Below the pieces are notes generated by a model. The model had not been told where the DNA came from, did not search any database, and saw only the letters and a program-made list of their open reading frames with translations. A stretch of 47,160 bases of DNA from Caballeronia sordidicola (GTDB lineage Bacteria > Pseudomonadota > Gammaproteobacteria > Burkholderiales > Burkholderiaceae), in assembly GCF_000729995.1 (NCBI RefSeq), contig NZ_JNFG01000210.1:1-47160 (forward strand), read 5' to 3'. Both the position numbers and the translations under genes were made by a program. This document shows, piece after piece, positions 8,100 to 16,403 of this stretch (the stretch's first letter is position 1; the number at the start of each line of letters is the position of its first letter).

Positions 8100-9458
8100 A
8101 TGACCCGGATATCACGCACGCAAAGACTCAACGTCTGGATGAATGGCATCCCCGTCGGCATTTGGGAAAACGTCCGAGGTCGCGAATCTTTTTCCTATTT
8201 CACCGACTGGCTTGGCGACCCCCAAGGCCGCCCATTGTCGCTGTCGTTACCGTTTCGCCCTGGCAACCTGCCGTACACAGGCCACGTGGTCACGGACTTC
8301 TTCGACAACCTCCTGCCCGACAGTGTCGCCATTCGTAGACGTCTTGCGGCCCGTTACAAGCTTCGCGACACCACTCCGTTCCTGCTCCTTAGCGCGCTCG
8401 GCCGGGACTGTGTGGGTGCATTGCAATTGTTGCCCGACGACGAAGAGCCCTCCGGCCTGTTCCAGATCGCCGGAACACCCCTCACCAGCGCCGCTATTGC
8501 GCAGATCCTGCGCAATACGACAGCGGCCACCTCGCTCGTGCGCGACGAACACAACGCAGACCTACGGCTCTCTATTGCCGGTGCGCAGGAAAAGACCGCG
8601 CTGCTCCACCACGAAGGTCGCTGGTTGTTGCCCACGGACAGCACACCCACCAGCCACATTCTGAAGCTGCCGCTCGGCAAGGTCGGCAACATGCAGGCGG
8701 ATATGCGCACGTCAGTGGAAAACGAGTGGTTATGCGCCCAGATCGTGGCAGGGTACGGACTGCCGGTCGCGCACACGGCAATCGAATCGTTCGATGGTGT
8801 CAAGGTGCTATCCGTTGAGCGCTTCGATCGACGCATGGCAAGCGACGGCAGTTGGATCATCCGGCTGCCGCAAGAAGATTTCTGCCAGGCGACAGGCACG
8901 CCGCCGGCATTGAAATATCAAATGGATGGCGGCCCCGGCATCGGCACGATCATGGATTTTCTGTCCGGTTCGATTGAAGCGGAGCGTGACCGGCAGAACT
9001 TCTTCAAGACGCAGATCGTGTTCTGGCTGCTTGCCGCCACCGATGGTCACGCTAAGAATTTCAGCCTCGCGTTGCTGCCGCGCGGAGACTATCGGTCTAC
9101 GCCGCTCTACGACATTTTGTCAGCGCATCCAATCCTTGGTTCGGGCGCGAACAAACTCGCGCCGCAGAAAGCGAAGCTTGCGATGGCCGTGCGCGGCAGT
9201 TCGAACCACTATTCAATCATGCAGATCCAACGTCGGCACTGGATCAGCCAAGGCCGCCAAACAGGACTGAGCCCGGCGAGCGTGGAGCAAATGATAGGGG
9301 AACTGATCGAGACCACCGACACGAATCTTGATCGTGTCGCATCGCGGTTGCCGACGGACTTTCCCGCTGACGTCGCCGACGCCATTTTCAAAGGCATTCG
9401 CAAACAATGTAAAAAACTTGCAGCGATGCCGGCCAATGCCGATACGCAAACAGCGTGA
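8100..9458 (+). CDS. hipA: HipA-like toxin, serine/threonine kinase
   Basis: The toxin half of a type II hipBA module, 452 residues. HipA kinases phosphorylate a translation factor (glutamyl-tRNA synthetase in E. coli), stalling growth and raising persistence. Visible motifs are the ejectable P-loop segment LSIAGAQEK with Ser158 at the autophosphorylation position, LKLP, RLPQEDFCQATG, the catalytic loop ATDGHAKNFSL (Asp315, Asn320) and YDIL with Asp338. The N-terminal HipA_N region is present (about 10-115). All key residues are intact, so it is probably an active kinase. It starts two bases after hipB, indicating an operon. Confidence 0.93.
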   Translation: MTRISRTQRLNVWMNGIPVGIWENVRGRESFSYFTDWLGDPQGRPLSLSLPFRPGNLPYTGHVVTDFFDNLLPDSVAIRRRLAARYKLRDTTPFLLLSALGRDCVGALQLLPDDEEPSGLFQIAGTPLTSAAIAQILRNTTAATSLVRDEHNADLRLSIAGAQEKTALLHHEGRWLLPTDSTPTSHILKLPLGKVGNMQADMRTSVENEWLCAQIVAGYGLPVAHTAIESFDGVKVLSVERFDRRMASDGSWIIRLPQEDFCQATGTPPALKYQMDGGPGIGTIMDFLSGSIEAERDRQNFFKTQIVFWLLAATDGHAKNFSLALLPRGDYRSTPLYDILSAHPILGSGANKLAPQKAKLAMAVRGSSNHYSIMQIQRRHWISQGRQTGLSPASVEQMIGELIETTDTNLDRVASRLPTDFPADVADAIFKGIRKQCKKLAAMPANADTQTA

Positions 9459-9531
9459 AGCGAAGCCCGTAGACATCAGAGAACGCGTTAAACCGCCCTT
9501 TCCGAATTGACCCAGCCCGCGACCAAACCTG

Positions 9532-10830
9532 TCACGACACCCGCGCCACGAGCGTCACCGGCTTCACCGGTTTCGGAAACAGCGGATAAGCAACCAGCGC
9601 ACAGACAGCCGCAACGAGCCAGACCACGCCCCACGATCCGATCGCGAGCAAATGCGGTATGCACACCGGCGTCAGGAACAAGCCGAGATATACGCCGGTA
9701 TTGACCATCCCGAGCGCGGTGCCCGCGCGATCCTTGCCGGCCAGCGTCGCGAGTTCGGTGTAGGCCACGCCGTGCCACGCGGACACGCAGATTCCGGCGA
9801 ACGCGATCAGCACCATCAGCAACGCCTCCGGCAACCGGTGACCCGACGCCACCGCAGCGCCCAGCACCACGAACGACGCCACCGCGACCAGCGTCGACGC
9901 GCGCAAATACGAACGCCGGTTGCCGCGTTTATCGGTGAAACGGCCGCTCGCGACCCGCATGATCATTGCGCCGAGCTGGACGGTGACCATCGTCGCGGTA
10001 ATGCCCGCTATGCCGACGTGCCCGAAGTCATGCAGAAACACGGTGGCGAAAGTCAGCACCGCGAACTGCGGAACGCACAAAATGCCGATGCCCGCCACGA
10101 CACGCCAGATCATCCTGTCATGCAGCGGACTAACTACAGCCGCGGGTGGCACAGGCGAACTCGCATTCGAACCGGCATGCGCTTCGACAGGCGCCTCCGG
10201 CGGCTCGTGCAGCCAGAACCAGGCGAGCACGCCCGAGACTGCGCACATGACCGCCAGCACCCCGTAGACCGGGCGGAATCCTCCGGTAGATGCAAGCCAG
10301 GGCAGCACCAACGCGCCCAGCCCGCCGCCAAGCGGCACGGCGGTCTGGCGAATGCTCATCGCCAGACCGCGTTCGCCTTCCTGGAACCAGCGCATGACCG
10401 CACGCCCGCTGGATCCGTTCACGCTCCCGCCGACCAGACCGACCAGGCCCATCGACATCACGAGCCACAACAAGCCCGGAACAGCCGCATGCGACGGCAC
10501 GACAAACAGCATCATCGCGAGCAACGCGGCAGCGGTTGCGGCCAAACCCGTCAGCAGGATCGGCCGGTCACCCCAACGGTCGGTCGCCACGCCCCACGGC
10601 AACTCCGTGAGCGCGACGCCCAGCCCCATGGCCCCCAGCGCCAGCCCGAGCGCGGCGTTGCCGAGGTGATAATCCGCGCGCAGCCAGACGGCGGTCGTGG
10701 GAATGCCCGCGGCGGCAGCCGAAAAGCTGACGTTCGCGGCCACGCCGACGCCCAGCACCTTCCATCGGTGCGACGCGCCCAGATTGCGGTGCACCGCTGC
10801 CGGCAAGGGGATTGCACATTGAGTTGCCAT
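9532..10830 (-). CDS. MFS transporter
   Basis: A major facilitator superfamily permease of about 432 residues with 12 predicted membrane helices. The helix 2-3 loop reads GVATDRWGDRPIL, matching the family G-x3-D-R-x-G-x-R/K-x signature. A related motif, GRFTDKRGNRRSYL, occurs between helices 8 and 9. The start ATG at 10830 is preceded by AGAG and fits the family N-terminus; the frame is open 35 codons further. It is divergent from a LysR regulator, a common arrangement in which the regulator controls the transporter. The substrate is unknown. Confidence 0.9.
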   Translation of the reverse strand: MATQCAIPLPAAVHRNLGASHRWKVLGVGVAANVSFSAAAAGIPTTAVWLRADYHLGNAALGLALGAMGLGVALTELPWGVATDRWGDRPILLTGLAATAAALLAMMLFVVPSHAAVPGLLWLVMSMGLVGLVGGSVNGSSGRAVMRWFQEGERGLAMSIRQTAVPLGGGLGALVLPWLASTGGFRPVYGVLAVMCAVSGVLAWFWLHEPPEAPVEAHAGSNASSPVPPAAVVSPLHDRMIWRVVAGIGILCVPQFAVLTFATVFLHDFGHVGIAGITATMVTVQLGAMIMRVASGRFTDKRGNRRSYLRASTLVAVASFVVLGAAVASGHRLPEALLMVLIAFAGICVSAWHGVAYTELATLAGKDRAGTALGMVNTGVYLGLFLTPVCIPHLLAIGSWGVVWLVAAVCALVAYPLFPKPVKPVTLVARVS

Positions 10831-10891
10831 GTTTTTTTCTCTTGAAAGCCGTCGATGAACCCAGTGTCGCGGTTTATCATCATCCTGAATA

Positions 10892-10905
10892 TCAAGTAAT
10901 ATTGA
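10892..10905. promoter_or_regulatory. Inverted repeat between MFS and LysR genes (possible LysR site)
   Basis: TCAAGTAATATTGA has arms TCAA and TTGA around a six-base AT core. It sits in the 107-base divergent intergenic region, 33 bases before the LysR ATG. It has the right place and symmetry for a LysR-type binding site, but does not exactly match T-N11-A. Confidence 0.35.
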
Positions 10906-10937
10906 ATCGATAATTCGACAAAACAGGACGATCAACC

Positions 10938-11858
10938 ATGTCGCAGACCAATTTCGATGTCGCTTCGCTGCGGACCTTCGTGGTCGGCATGGAGCTGGGA
11001 AGCTTCGCGAAGGCGGCGGACCGCGTCGGACGCTCGACCTCGGCCGTCAGCGCGCAGATCAAGAAACTGGAGGAGCAGTCGGGCGCGCCGCTGTTCAAGA
11101 AGGCCGGGCGCAATCTCGCGCTGACCGAGGCGGGCGAAACCATGCTGCGGTTCGCCCGCAGGCTCATCGATCTCAACGACGAAGCAGCCGTCGCCGTGCG
11201 CGGCCCCGACCTGGAAGGATGGATCAGGCTCGGGCTGCAGGAGGATTTTGGCGAAGTCATGTTGCCCGACGTCCTGGGACGCTTCTCGCGCGCGCATCCG
11301 AAAGTGCGGATCGAGGCACGGGTCGCGCGCAATACGGAACTGCTCGGCCGGATCGATTCGAATGATCTCGACCTTGCCCTGATCTGGGACGACGCGGTCT
11401 CGTTGGCCCATGAACTCCCCGGCAGCGACCGGCACGAGATGATCGCCGAGCCTGCGATGTGCTGGATCGGTTCATCGACCTTGCCGTGGAATCCTGATCC
11501 GGCAGAACCGCTGCCGCTGGTCGCGTTCGATCGCGCGTGCCTGTTCTTCAGCGCGGCCACCGATGCGCTCGATCGCGCGAATATCCGTTGGCGCGTAGCG
11601 TTCACGAGTCCGAGCCTCTCCGGCCTGTGGGCCGCCGCTGCGGCAGGCCTTGGGCTTACCGTGCGCACGCGCTATGGCTTGCCCGCTTCCGTCAGCGCAT
11701 TCGAGGGCCGGGATCTGGGATTACCCGGGCTGCCCTCGCTGCCGTTGTCACTCGTGCTTGCGTCGGCTACACCCAAGCCGCCAGTGCAGCAACTCGCGGC
11801 GCTCATTCTTCAATCCGTACGCGGCGGGTCGGCGTCGCTGGGCCGGATCGCAGCGTGA
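10938..11858 (+). CDS. LysR-family transcriptional regulator
   Basis: A 306-residue LysR-type regulator. The N-terminal winged helix-turn-helix (about residues 6-65) includes GSFAKAADRVGRSTSAVSAQ, then KKLEEQSGAPLFKK and LTEAGE. A linker helix and a periplasmic-binding-like effector domain (about 90-300) follow. It is transcribed away from the MFS transporter gene and probably regulates it together with its own expression. No effector can be deduced. Confidence 0.92.
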   Translation: MSQTNFDVASLRTFVVGMELGSFAKAADRVGRSTSAVSAQIKKLEEQSGAPLFKKAGRNLALTEAGETMLRFARRLIDLNDEAAVAVRGPDLEGWIRLGLQEDFGEVMLPDVLGRFSRAHPKVRIEARVARNTELLGRIDSNDLDLALIWDDAVSLAHELPGSDRHEMIAEPAMCWIGSSTLPWNPDPAEPLPLVAFDRACLFFSAATDALDRANIRWRVAFTSPSLSGLWAAAAAGLGLTVRTRYGLPASVSAFEGRDLGLPGLPSLPLSLVLASATPKPPVQQLAALILQSVRGGSASLGRIAA

Positions 11859-11997
11859 GCGGCGTTTTTGCGGCGCTACGTTACGGGATTTGCAGGAAAG
11901 AGAAAGTCGAAGGTCATTTATAAGTCATTCACGCATCGCCCAAGCTCGACGGCCCGCTTTTTGCTGAAAGCTGAAGAACGACTGACGGGAGTGCGAG

Positions 11998-13533
11998 ATG
12001 GCCGGTTCCATGCAGCAAGCAGCAAGATTCGACGATCTTCGAGAGGACCGCGGCACGCGCGTGAGCATCGCCGATACCCCCATCCTGCTGGTCCGCCAAG
12101 GCGACCAGGTCCATGCGTTTTCAGCCGATTGCCCGCATGCCGGGGCGCCGCTCGAGGAGGGCGCAATCTGCAATGGACGCATTGTTTGTCCGTGGCATAA
12201 AGGGACGTTCGCCGTTGCCGATGGCAGCCTGATCGAGCCGCCGCCGCTGACCGGTTTGAAACGCTATCCGGTAGCCATTGAAAACGGCAACGTTCTGGTG
12301 TCACCGCACGAGCAAACCGGACCCGTGCACACGCCGGGCGCTGACACACGCACGATGGTCGTGATCGGTGCGGGCGCAGCGGGCGCGGCCGCCTGCGCCG
12401 CGCTGCGCGAAGCCGGCTTCGATGGCCGTCTCGTGCTGATCGGACCCGAACACGGCATGCCCTACGATCGCACGGCGCTCAGCAAGTTCGTGCTTGCCGG
12501 CGATATGCCGCCCGAGAAGATCCCCCCGCTGTTGCCCGATGATTTCCTGTCGACGCAGCGCATTGAACGGGTTGAAGCGCACGTCGAGAAACTCGATGCC
12601 GGTACGAAGCAAATCGACCTGTCCAACAAACTCACGCTGAATTACGACGCCGCGCTGATCTGCACAGGTGGAATCCCCAAGCGAATGGATGTGCCAGGTT
12701 CAAACTTGCCCGGCGTTTTCCTGCTGCGCTCGAGAGACGATGCCTCCACGATTCTCGCGTCGCTCGAAGGCGCAAGGCAAGCGCTGATCGTGGGGGCGAG
12801 TTTCATCGGGCTGGAGGTGGCTTCATCGTTGAGAAAGCGAGGAATGGACGTCACCGTTATCGCGCCGGGAAAGGTGCCGCTTCGCTCGCAATTCGGCGAT
12901 GAATTAGGGCGGATGTTTCAACGCCTGCACGAGAAAAACGGCGTGGTCTTTCGCATGCAGTCCAAGGTCGCAGCGTTCCTGGGCGATGATGTCGTGAGCT
13001 CAGCGCAGCTCGATAATGGCGAAAAATTGCCGGCGGATGCGGTGATCATCGGCACCGGCGTGCGCCCTGCTACCGACTTCCTGCAGGGCGTCGAACTGGC
13101 GGACGACGGCGGCGTTCCCGTGGATTCATCGATGCGTGCCGCGCCCGGCCTTTACGCCGCCGGCGACATCGCGCAATTTCCCCTGCCGCGCTCGGACCAA
13201 ACCCTCCGCATAGAACATTGGCGCGTCGCCCAACAACACGCGCGTGTCGCCGCGCTGAACATGGCCGGCGGCGACGAGCATTACACGGGCGTGCCGTATT
13301 TCTGGACCTATCACTTCGGCAAGCGCTTCGAATATCTCGGCCATGCGAGCGAGCACGACGACGTGGTGATCGACGGTGATCTCGATGCTCAGGCGTTCAT
13401 CGCCTATCTGCTGAAGGATGGCCAGGTTGCAGCGGCCGTGGCATGTGAGCGCGAGGCGCCTGCCGCGCGGTTGGCAGAAGCCATGCGTTCTAGCTTGACG
13501 CTCGCACAAGCGCGCAGCGCCGCCGCCGGTTAA
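11998..13533 (+). CDS. Rieske 2Fe-2S plus FAD/NAD oxidoreductase fusion (AIFM3/Nfrl-like)
   Basis: A 511-residue fusion of two redox modules. Residues about 10-105 form a Rieske domain with CPHAG (Cys45, His47) and CPWHKG (Cys64, His67) binding a 2Fe-2S cluster. Residues about 119-500 form a pyridine-nucleotide disulfide reductase-like flavoprotein: VVIGAGAAGAAA at 121-132 binds FAD, ALIVGASFIGLEVASSL is the NAD(P) site, and GLYAAGDIA is the second FAD contact. The order matches AIFM3-type proteins and ferredoxin reductases of oxygenases, with the ferredoxin fused on. No oxygenase lies nearby, so the electron acceptor is unknown. The ATG follows GGGAGTGCGAG. Confidence 0.9.
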   Translation: MAGSMQQAARFDDLREDRGTRVSIADTPILLVRQGDQVHAFSADCPHAGAPLEEGAICNGRIVCPWHKGTFAVADGSLIEPPPLTGLKRYPVAIENGNVLVSPHEQTGPVHTPGADTRTMVVIGAGAAGAAACAALREAGFDGRLVLIGPEHGMPYDRTALSKFVLAGDMPPEKIPPLLPDDFLSTQRIERVEAHVEKLDAGTKQIDLSNKLTLNYDAALICTGGIPKRMDVPGSNLPGVFLLRSRDDASTILASLEGARQALIVGASFIGLEVASSLRKRGMDVTVIAPGKVPLRSQFGDELGRMFQRLHEKNGVVFRMQSKVAAFLGDDVVSSAQLDNGEKLPADAVIIGTGVRPATDFLQGVELADDGGVPVDSSMRAAPGLYAAGDIAQFPLPRSDQTLRIEHWRVAQQHARVAALNMAGGDEHYTGVPYFWTYHFGKRFEYLGHASEHDDVVIDGDLDAQAFIAYLLKDGQVAAAVACEREAPAARLAEAMRSSLTLAQARSAAAG

Positions 13534-13675
13534 TGCAGTCATCGTATGCGCTTCGAGCCCCCGATGCCGGGACGCACGAGAGTGCTTATCGCGCGATCGT
13601 CGAGGCTTTCAAACACGCCTGTCGATCGATTGAAGATTGATTGAAAAACAGACTAAATAACCCGGGAGAGACGAC

Positions 13676-14059
13676 ATGGCGACCGCATCGAAGAGCAGCA
13701 CGAGCAGCAATGGCAAGCGCAAGACCACGCAGCAAAAACATGCGCGCGCAAAGCCGAAATCAAAGCAGCGTTCAAGCGGCTCGAACACCGGGCGCTGGTC
13801 GCATCACGTGATGGAAACGAGCGATGCAATGGACATCGAGCACGAGATTTTCAAGGAAGGCAGCGCGCAGGAGATCGCCGATTCGCTGAAGAAATCATCT
13901 ACGCGCAGCAGCCGGCGCAAAGGCACGCCGTTCCAGTCCGCCATGTCGATGCTGAACTTCTACATCAATCGCGCCGGCCGAAACTTGCCGAAATCACGTC
14001 GGACCATCCTTGATAGCGCCAAGAAGCGCCTGCGCGAAGCGTTCGGCCGCAAGCCGTGA
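13676..14059 (+). CDS. DUF3175 domain protein
   Basis: A 127-residue basic protein. The first 40 residues are a Lys/Ser/Thr-rich disordered tail. Residues about 42-125 match DUF3175 as I recall it: WSHHVMETSDAMDIEHEIFK, then SLKKSSTRSSRRKGTPFQSA and MLNFYINRAGRNL. Function is unknown; the charge suggests nucleic acid binding, which is inference. GGGAGA lies about six bases upstream of the ATG. The gene stands alone, with gaps of 142 bases before and 115 after. Confidence 0.85.
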   Translation: MATASKSSTSSNGKRKTTQQKHARAKPKSKQRSSGSNTGRWSHHVMETSDAMDIEHEIFKEGSAQEIADSLKKSSTRSSRRKGTPFQSAMSMLNFYINRAGRNLPKSRRTILDSAKKRLREAFGRKP

Positions 14060-14174
14060 TGGTTGCGTGAACGCGTAAGTGGAACGCGCCTTGCTACCGC
14101 ACTTAAGGCGCACTGGCTCCAGGCACGCCCAGGCGATAAGTATTGCCATATTGCCGGTCACCCAAAGAGGCGCC

Positions 14175-14360
14175 ATGCCCGATAACACCAAACTGATTCC
14201 CGGGGACGAAGCTCCGCCCGGCACGCCTGGAACTGGCGAGAATCTTTGTCCCGCACGCGACGGCTCGGGAAAGCAGGACAGCCAGAAGTGCGAACAGTGC
14301 ACCGGCACCGGCACCGGCACCGGCACCGGCAAAATGATCGAGGGCATTGGCGGTGCTTGA
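14175..14360 (+). CDS. Small Cys-motif protein with (TG)n tract
   Basis: A 61-residue protein with a Pro/Gly-rich N-terminus and a Cys motif, CEQCTGTGTGTGTGK, resembling one strand of a DnaJ-type CxxCxGxG zinc knuckle. A further Cys lies in ENLCPA. The ending MIEGIGGA resembles small Burkholderia proteins I recall but cannot name. GAGG sits five bases before the ATG at 14175. The Thr-Gly run is encoded by a hexanucleotide tract (14299-14328), so its length may vary between strains without a frameshift. The stop overlaps the start of the following gene. Confidence 0.6.
   Translation: MPDNTKLIPGDEAPPGTPGTGENLCPARDGSGKQDSQKCEQCTGTGTGTGTGKMIEGIGGA
14299..14328. repeat. Hexanucleotide microsatellite (ACCGGC)n within a small CDS
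   Basis: Near-perfect tandem ACCGGC units, about five copies, encode alternating Thr-Gly. Unit size is a multiple of three, so slippage changes protein length but not frame. Confidence 0.8.
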
Positions 14361-15741
14361 TTACCTTGCCAGCCGCGCGTTTTGCTTCCCCCGCCGGAGA
14401 GCGCTCAAGGCGATCGCGACAGCGACCGTGTGCGCGGTGAGCTTTAGCGGTATCGCGTTGCTGGACGGTTGCGCGAACGCATCAGACAACACGGCGATCG
14501 GTTATGGCCCGAATCCCACGCTGCCTCCCCCGCAAACCACGCTGATTCCCACGCTCAACGTAGCACCCGCGAAACCCTGGCCCGAAGGCACGATGCCCAC
14601 GGCCGCAGCGGGCTTCAGCGTAGCGGCATTTGCCAAGGGACTCGATCATCCACGCTGGCTCACCACACTGCCCAACGGGGACGTGCTTGTGGCAGAAAGC
14701 AATGCGCCCGCCGTACACGATTCGAAGAGCGGCATCAAAGGCTGGATCACGAAACTATTTCAAAAACGCGCAGGCGCAGCCACGGCGAGCCCGGATCGCA
14801 TCATCCTGCTTCGCGACAGCAACCATGACGGCGTAGCAGACCAGCGCTACGTGTTCATCGACAAGCTGCATTCCCCGTTCGGCATGGTGCTGGTTGGCGA
14901 CGATCTCTACGTGGCGAACACGGATGCCATACTGCATTTCAAGTACCACACGGGCGACACGTCGATTACCGGGCCGGGCGAAAAACTCATCGATCTGCCG
15001 GCAGGACCTATCGATCATCACTGGACCAAGAACCTGATCGCGAGCCGCGACGGCAAACTGCTTTACGCGACGGTCGGGTCGAACAGCAACGCGGGTGAGA
15101 ACGGGATCGAGGCGGAAACAGGACGCGCGTCGATCATGGAAATCGATCGGGCAACGGGCCAATCGCGCATCTTCGCATCGGGCTTGCGCAATCCTAATGG
15201 CATGTCATGGAACCCCGAAAGCGGTGCGCTTTGGACCGTGGTCAACGAGCGTGACGAACTGGGTAACGACCTTGTTCCCGACTATATGACAGCAGTGAAA
15301 GATGGCGCTTTCTACGGTTTTCCCTACAGTTATTACGGCCAGCACGTCGATACCCGCGTGAAGCCACAGAATCCCGAGATGGTCGCCAAGGCGATATCGC
15401 CGGACTACGCGCTGGGGTCGCATACTGCTCCGCTGGGCTTCACGTTTTACGACGCCACCCTGTTCCCCGCGAAGTATCGCAATGGTGCGTTCATCGGTCA
15501 GCATGGCTCGTGGAATCGCAAGCCGCGCAGCGGCTACAAGGTGATTTTCGTGCCGTTTTCCGGGGGAAAGCCGTCGGGACCGCCTGAAGACATCCTCACC
15601 GGATTCCTCTCGCCGGACGGCGACGCACGGGGACGCCCGGTCGGCGTGACGCTCGACCGTGATGGCGCGCTGCTGGTTGCCGACGACGTGGGCAACGCGG
15701 TCTGGCGCGTCAAGCCGTCTTCGACTCCCTCGCAAAACTGA
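14353..15741 (+). CDS. Sorbosone dehydrogenase-like / PQQ-type beta-propeller protein, exported
   Basis: About 462 residues. An Arg-rich N-terminus (FPRRRALKAIA) and hydrophobic segment end in LLDGC, a near-lipobox, so it is likely an exported and possibly lipidated protein. The rest fits the soluble aldose/sorbosone dehydrogenase beta-propeller family: GLDHPRWLTTLPNGDVLVAE, a DSNHDGVAD-like calcium loop, SGLRNPNGMSWNP and GQHGSWNRKPRSGYKV. Such proteins oxidise sugars or aldoses with PQQ; this substrate is unknown. I prefer the GTG at 14353, eight bases after GAGGG, over the TTG at 14347. The start overlaps the preceding stop by eight bases, and the end overlaps the next ATG by one base, suggesting a coupled operon. 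Confidence 0.85.
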   Translation: MLDYLASRAFCFPRRRALKAIATATVCAVSFSGIALLDGCANASDNTAIGYGPNPTLPPPQTTLIPTLNVAPAKPWPEGTMPTAAAGFSVAAFAKGLDHPRWLTTLPNGDVLVAESNAPAVHDSKSGIKGWITKLFQKRAGAATASPDRIILLRDSNHDGVADQRYVFIDKLHSPFGMVLVGDDLYVANTDAILHFKYHTGDTSITGPGEKLIDLPAGPIDHHWTKNLIASRDGKLLYATVGSNSNAGENGIEAETGRASIMEIDRATGQSRIFASGLRNPNGMSWNPESGALWTVVNERDELGNDLVPDYMTAVKDGAFYGFPYSYYGQHVDTRVKPQNPEMVAKAISPDYALGSHTAPLGFTFYDATLFPAKYRNGAFIGQHGSWNRKPRSGYKVIFVPFSGGKPSGPPEDILTGFLSPDGDARGRPVGVTLDRDGALLVADDVGNAVWRVKPSSTPSQN

Positions 15742-16211
15742 TGGCAAAACGTGCCGCCCCAGCGAACGGATTGTTCGCCGCCGCCGAAGCCACGCTGATC
15801 GGTCTCTATGACAGCGGCGTGCTTTCTCCGGCGGTGCTACAACGTGTCATAGCGGGTTTTGCAAACAGCGCGATCGACTGGAACACCCCGCCGCAACTTC
15901 TAACTGTCGATAATAAGTCGCTGCATGAAGTGGTCGCCATGACCATGATGCCTGGACGAACCATCCGCCAGGCATCGAAGGAATTTTTCGCGGTGATCGG
16001 ACATATTGGTGGTATCGGTGCTGAAAAGCATGACGAACCTGGGGAAGCCGATGAAGCGCCCGGCGACGAACCCGACAGCGACCTGATCAACCAGTTATCC
16101 GGCGGCAGTGGCAGGAAAAGAGCCGCTAAAACCGCGCGCAAGACAGCACCGTCAGCCGGTTTCAACCCGCTCCTGCATGCTAGCTCCCCGCGAAAAAACC
16201 GCCAGTCATAG
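15741..16211 (+). CDS. Hypothetical protein coupled to the dehydrogenase gene
   Basis: A 156-residue protein with no signal peptide. The N-terminal 90 residues are mixed helical (LFAAAEATLIGLYDSGVLSP). A middle acidic patch rich in Glu, Asp and Pro and a basic Lys/Arg tail follow. Its ATG shares one base with the stop of the preceding gene (TGATG), so it is probably translated by coupling. I do not recognise a family; the acidic-then-basic tail suggests a protein or nucleic acid contact region. Confidence 0.7.
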   Translation: MAKRAAPANGLFAAAEATLIGLYDSGVLSPAVLQRVIAGFANSAIDWNTPPQLLTVDNKSLHEVVAMTMMPGRTIRQASKEFFAVIGHIGGIGAEKHDEPGEADEAPGDEPDSDLINQLSGGSGRKRAAKTARKTAPSAGFNPLLHASSPRKNRQS

Positions 16212-16303
16212 CCTTGCCATTGATCCATGTCATGGTCGTGACTGACCGGAAACCCGCCGCACGCGGCACAATACAGAATGCCTTAGCGCCTGAATGCCTT
16301 AGC

Positions 16304-16355
16304 AAGAGCGACCCGCGAGAGTAACCCGCAAGAGCGCCCCGCAAGAGTGACCCGC
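16304..16355. repeat. Four tandem 13-bp repeats upstream of xfp
   Basis: Contiguous imperfect units AAGAGCGACCCGC, GAGAGTAACCCGC, AAGAGCGCCCCGC and AAGAGTGACCCGC fill 16304-16355, ending 48 bases before the xfp ATG. A second short duplication (GAATGCCTTAGC twice, about 16277-16303) adjoins them. They may be a slippage-prone stretch or regulator sites. Confidence 0.75.
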
Positions 16356-16403
16356 CGGATCGAGTGACACCGCCCTCCAACCAACGGATACAACGGACAC
16401 GAT

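Noticed and set aside
9652..10845. 397-codon plus-strand ORF opposite the MFS gene
   Set aside because: Antisense shadow with Arg/His/Gln-rich composition; the MFS reading has clear membrane helices.
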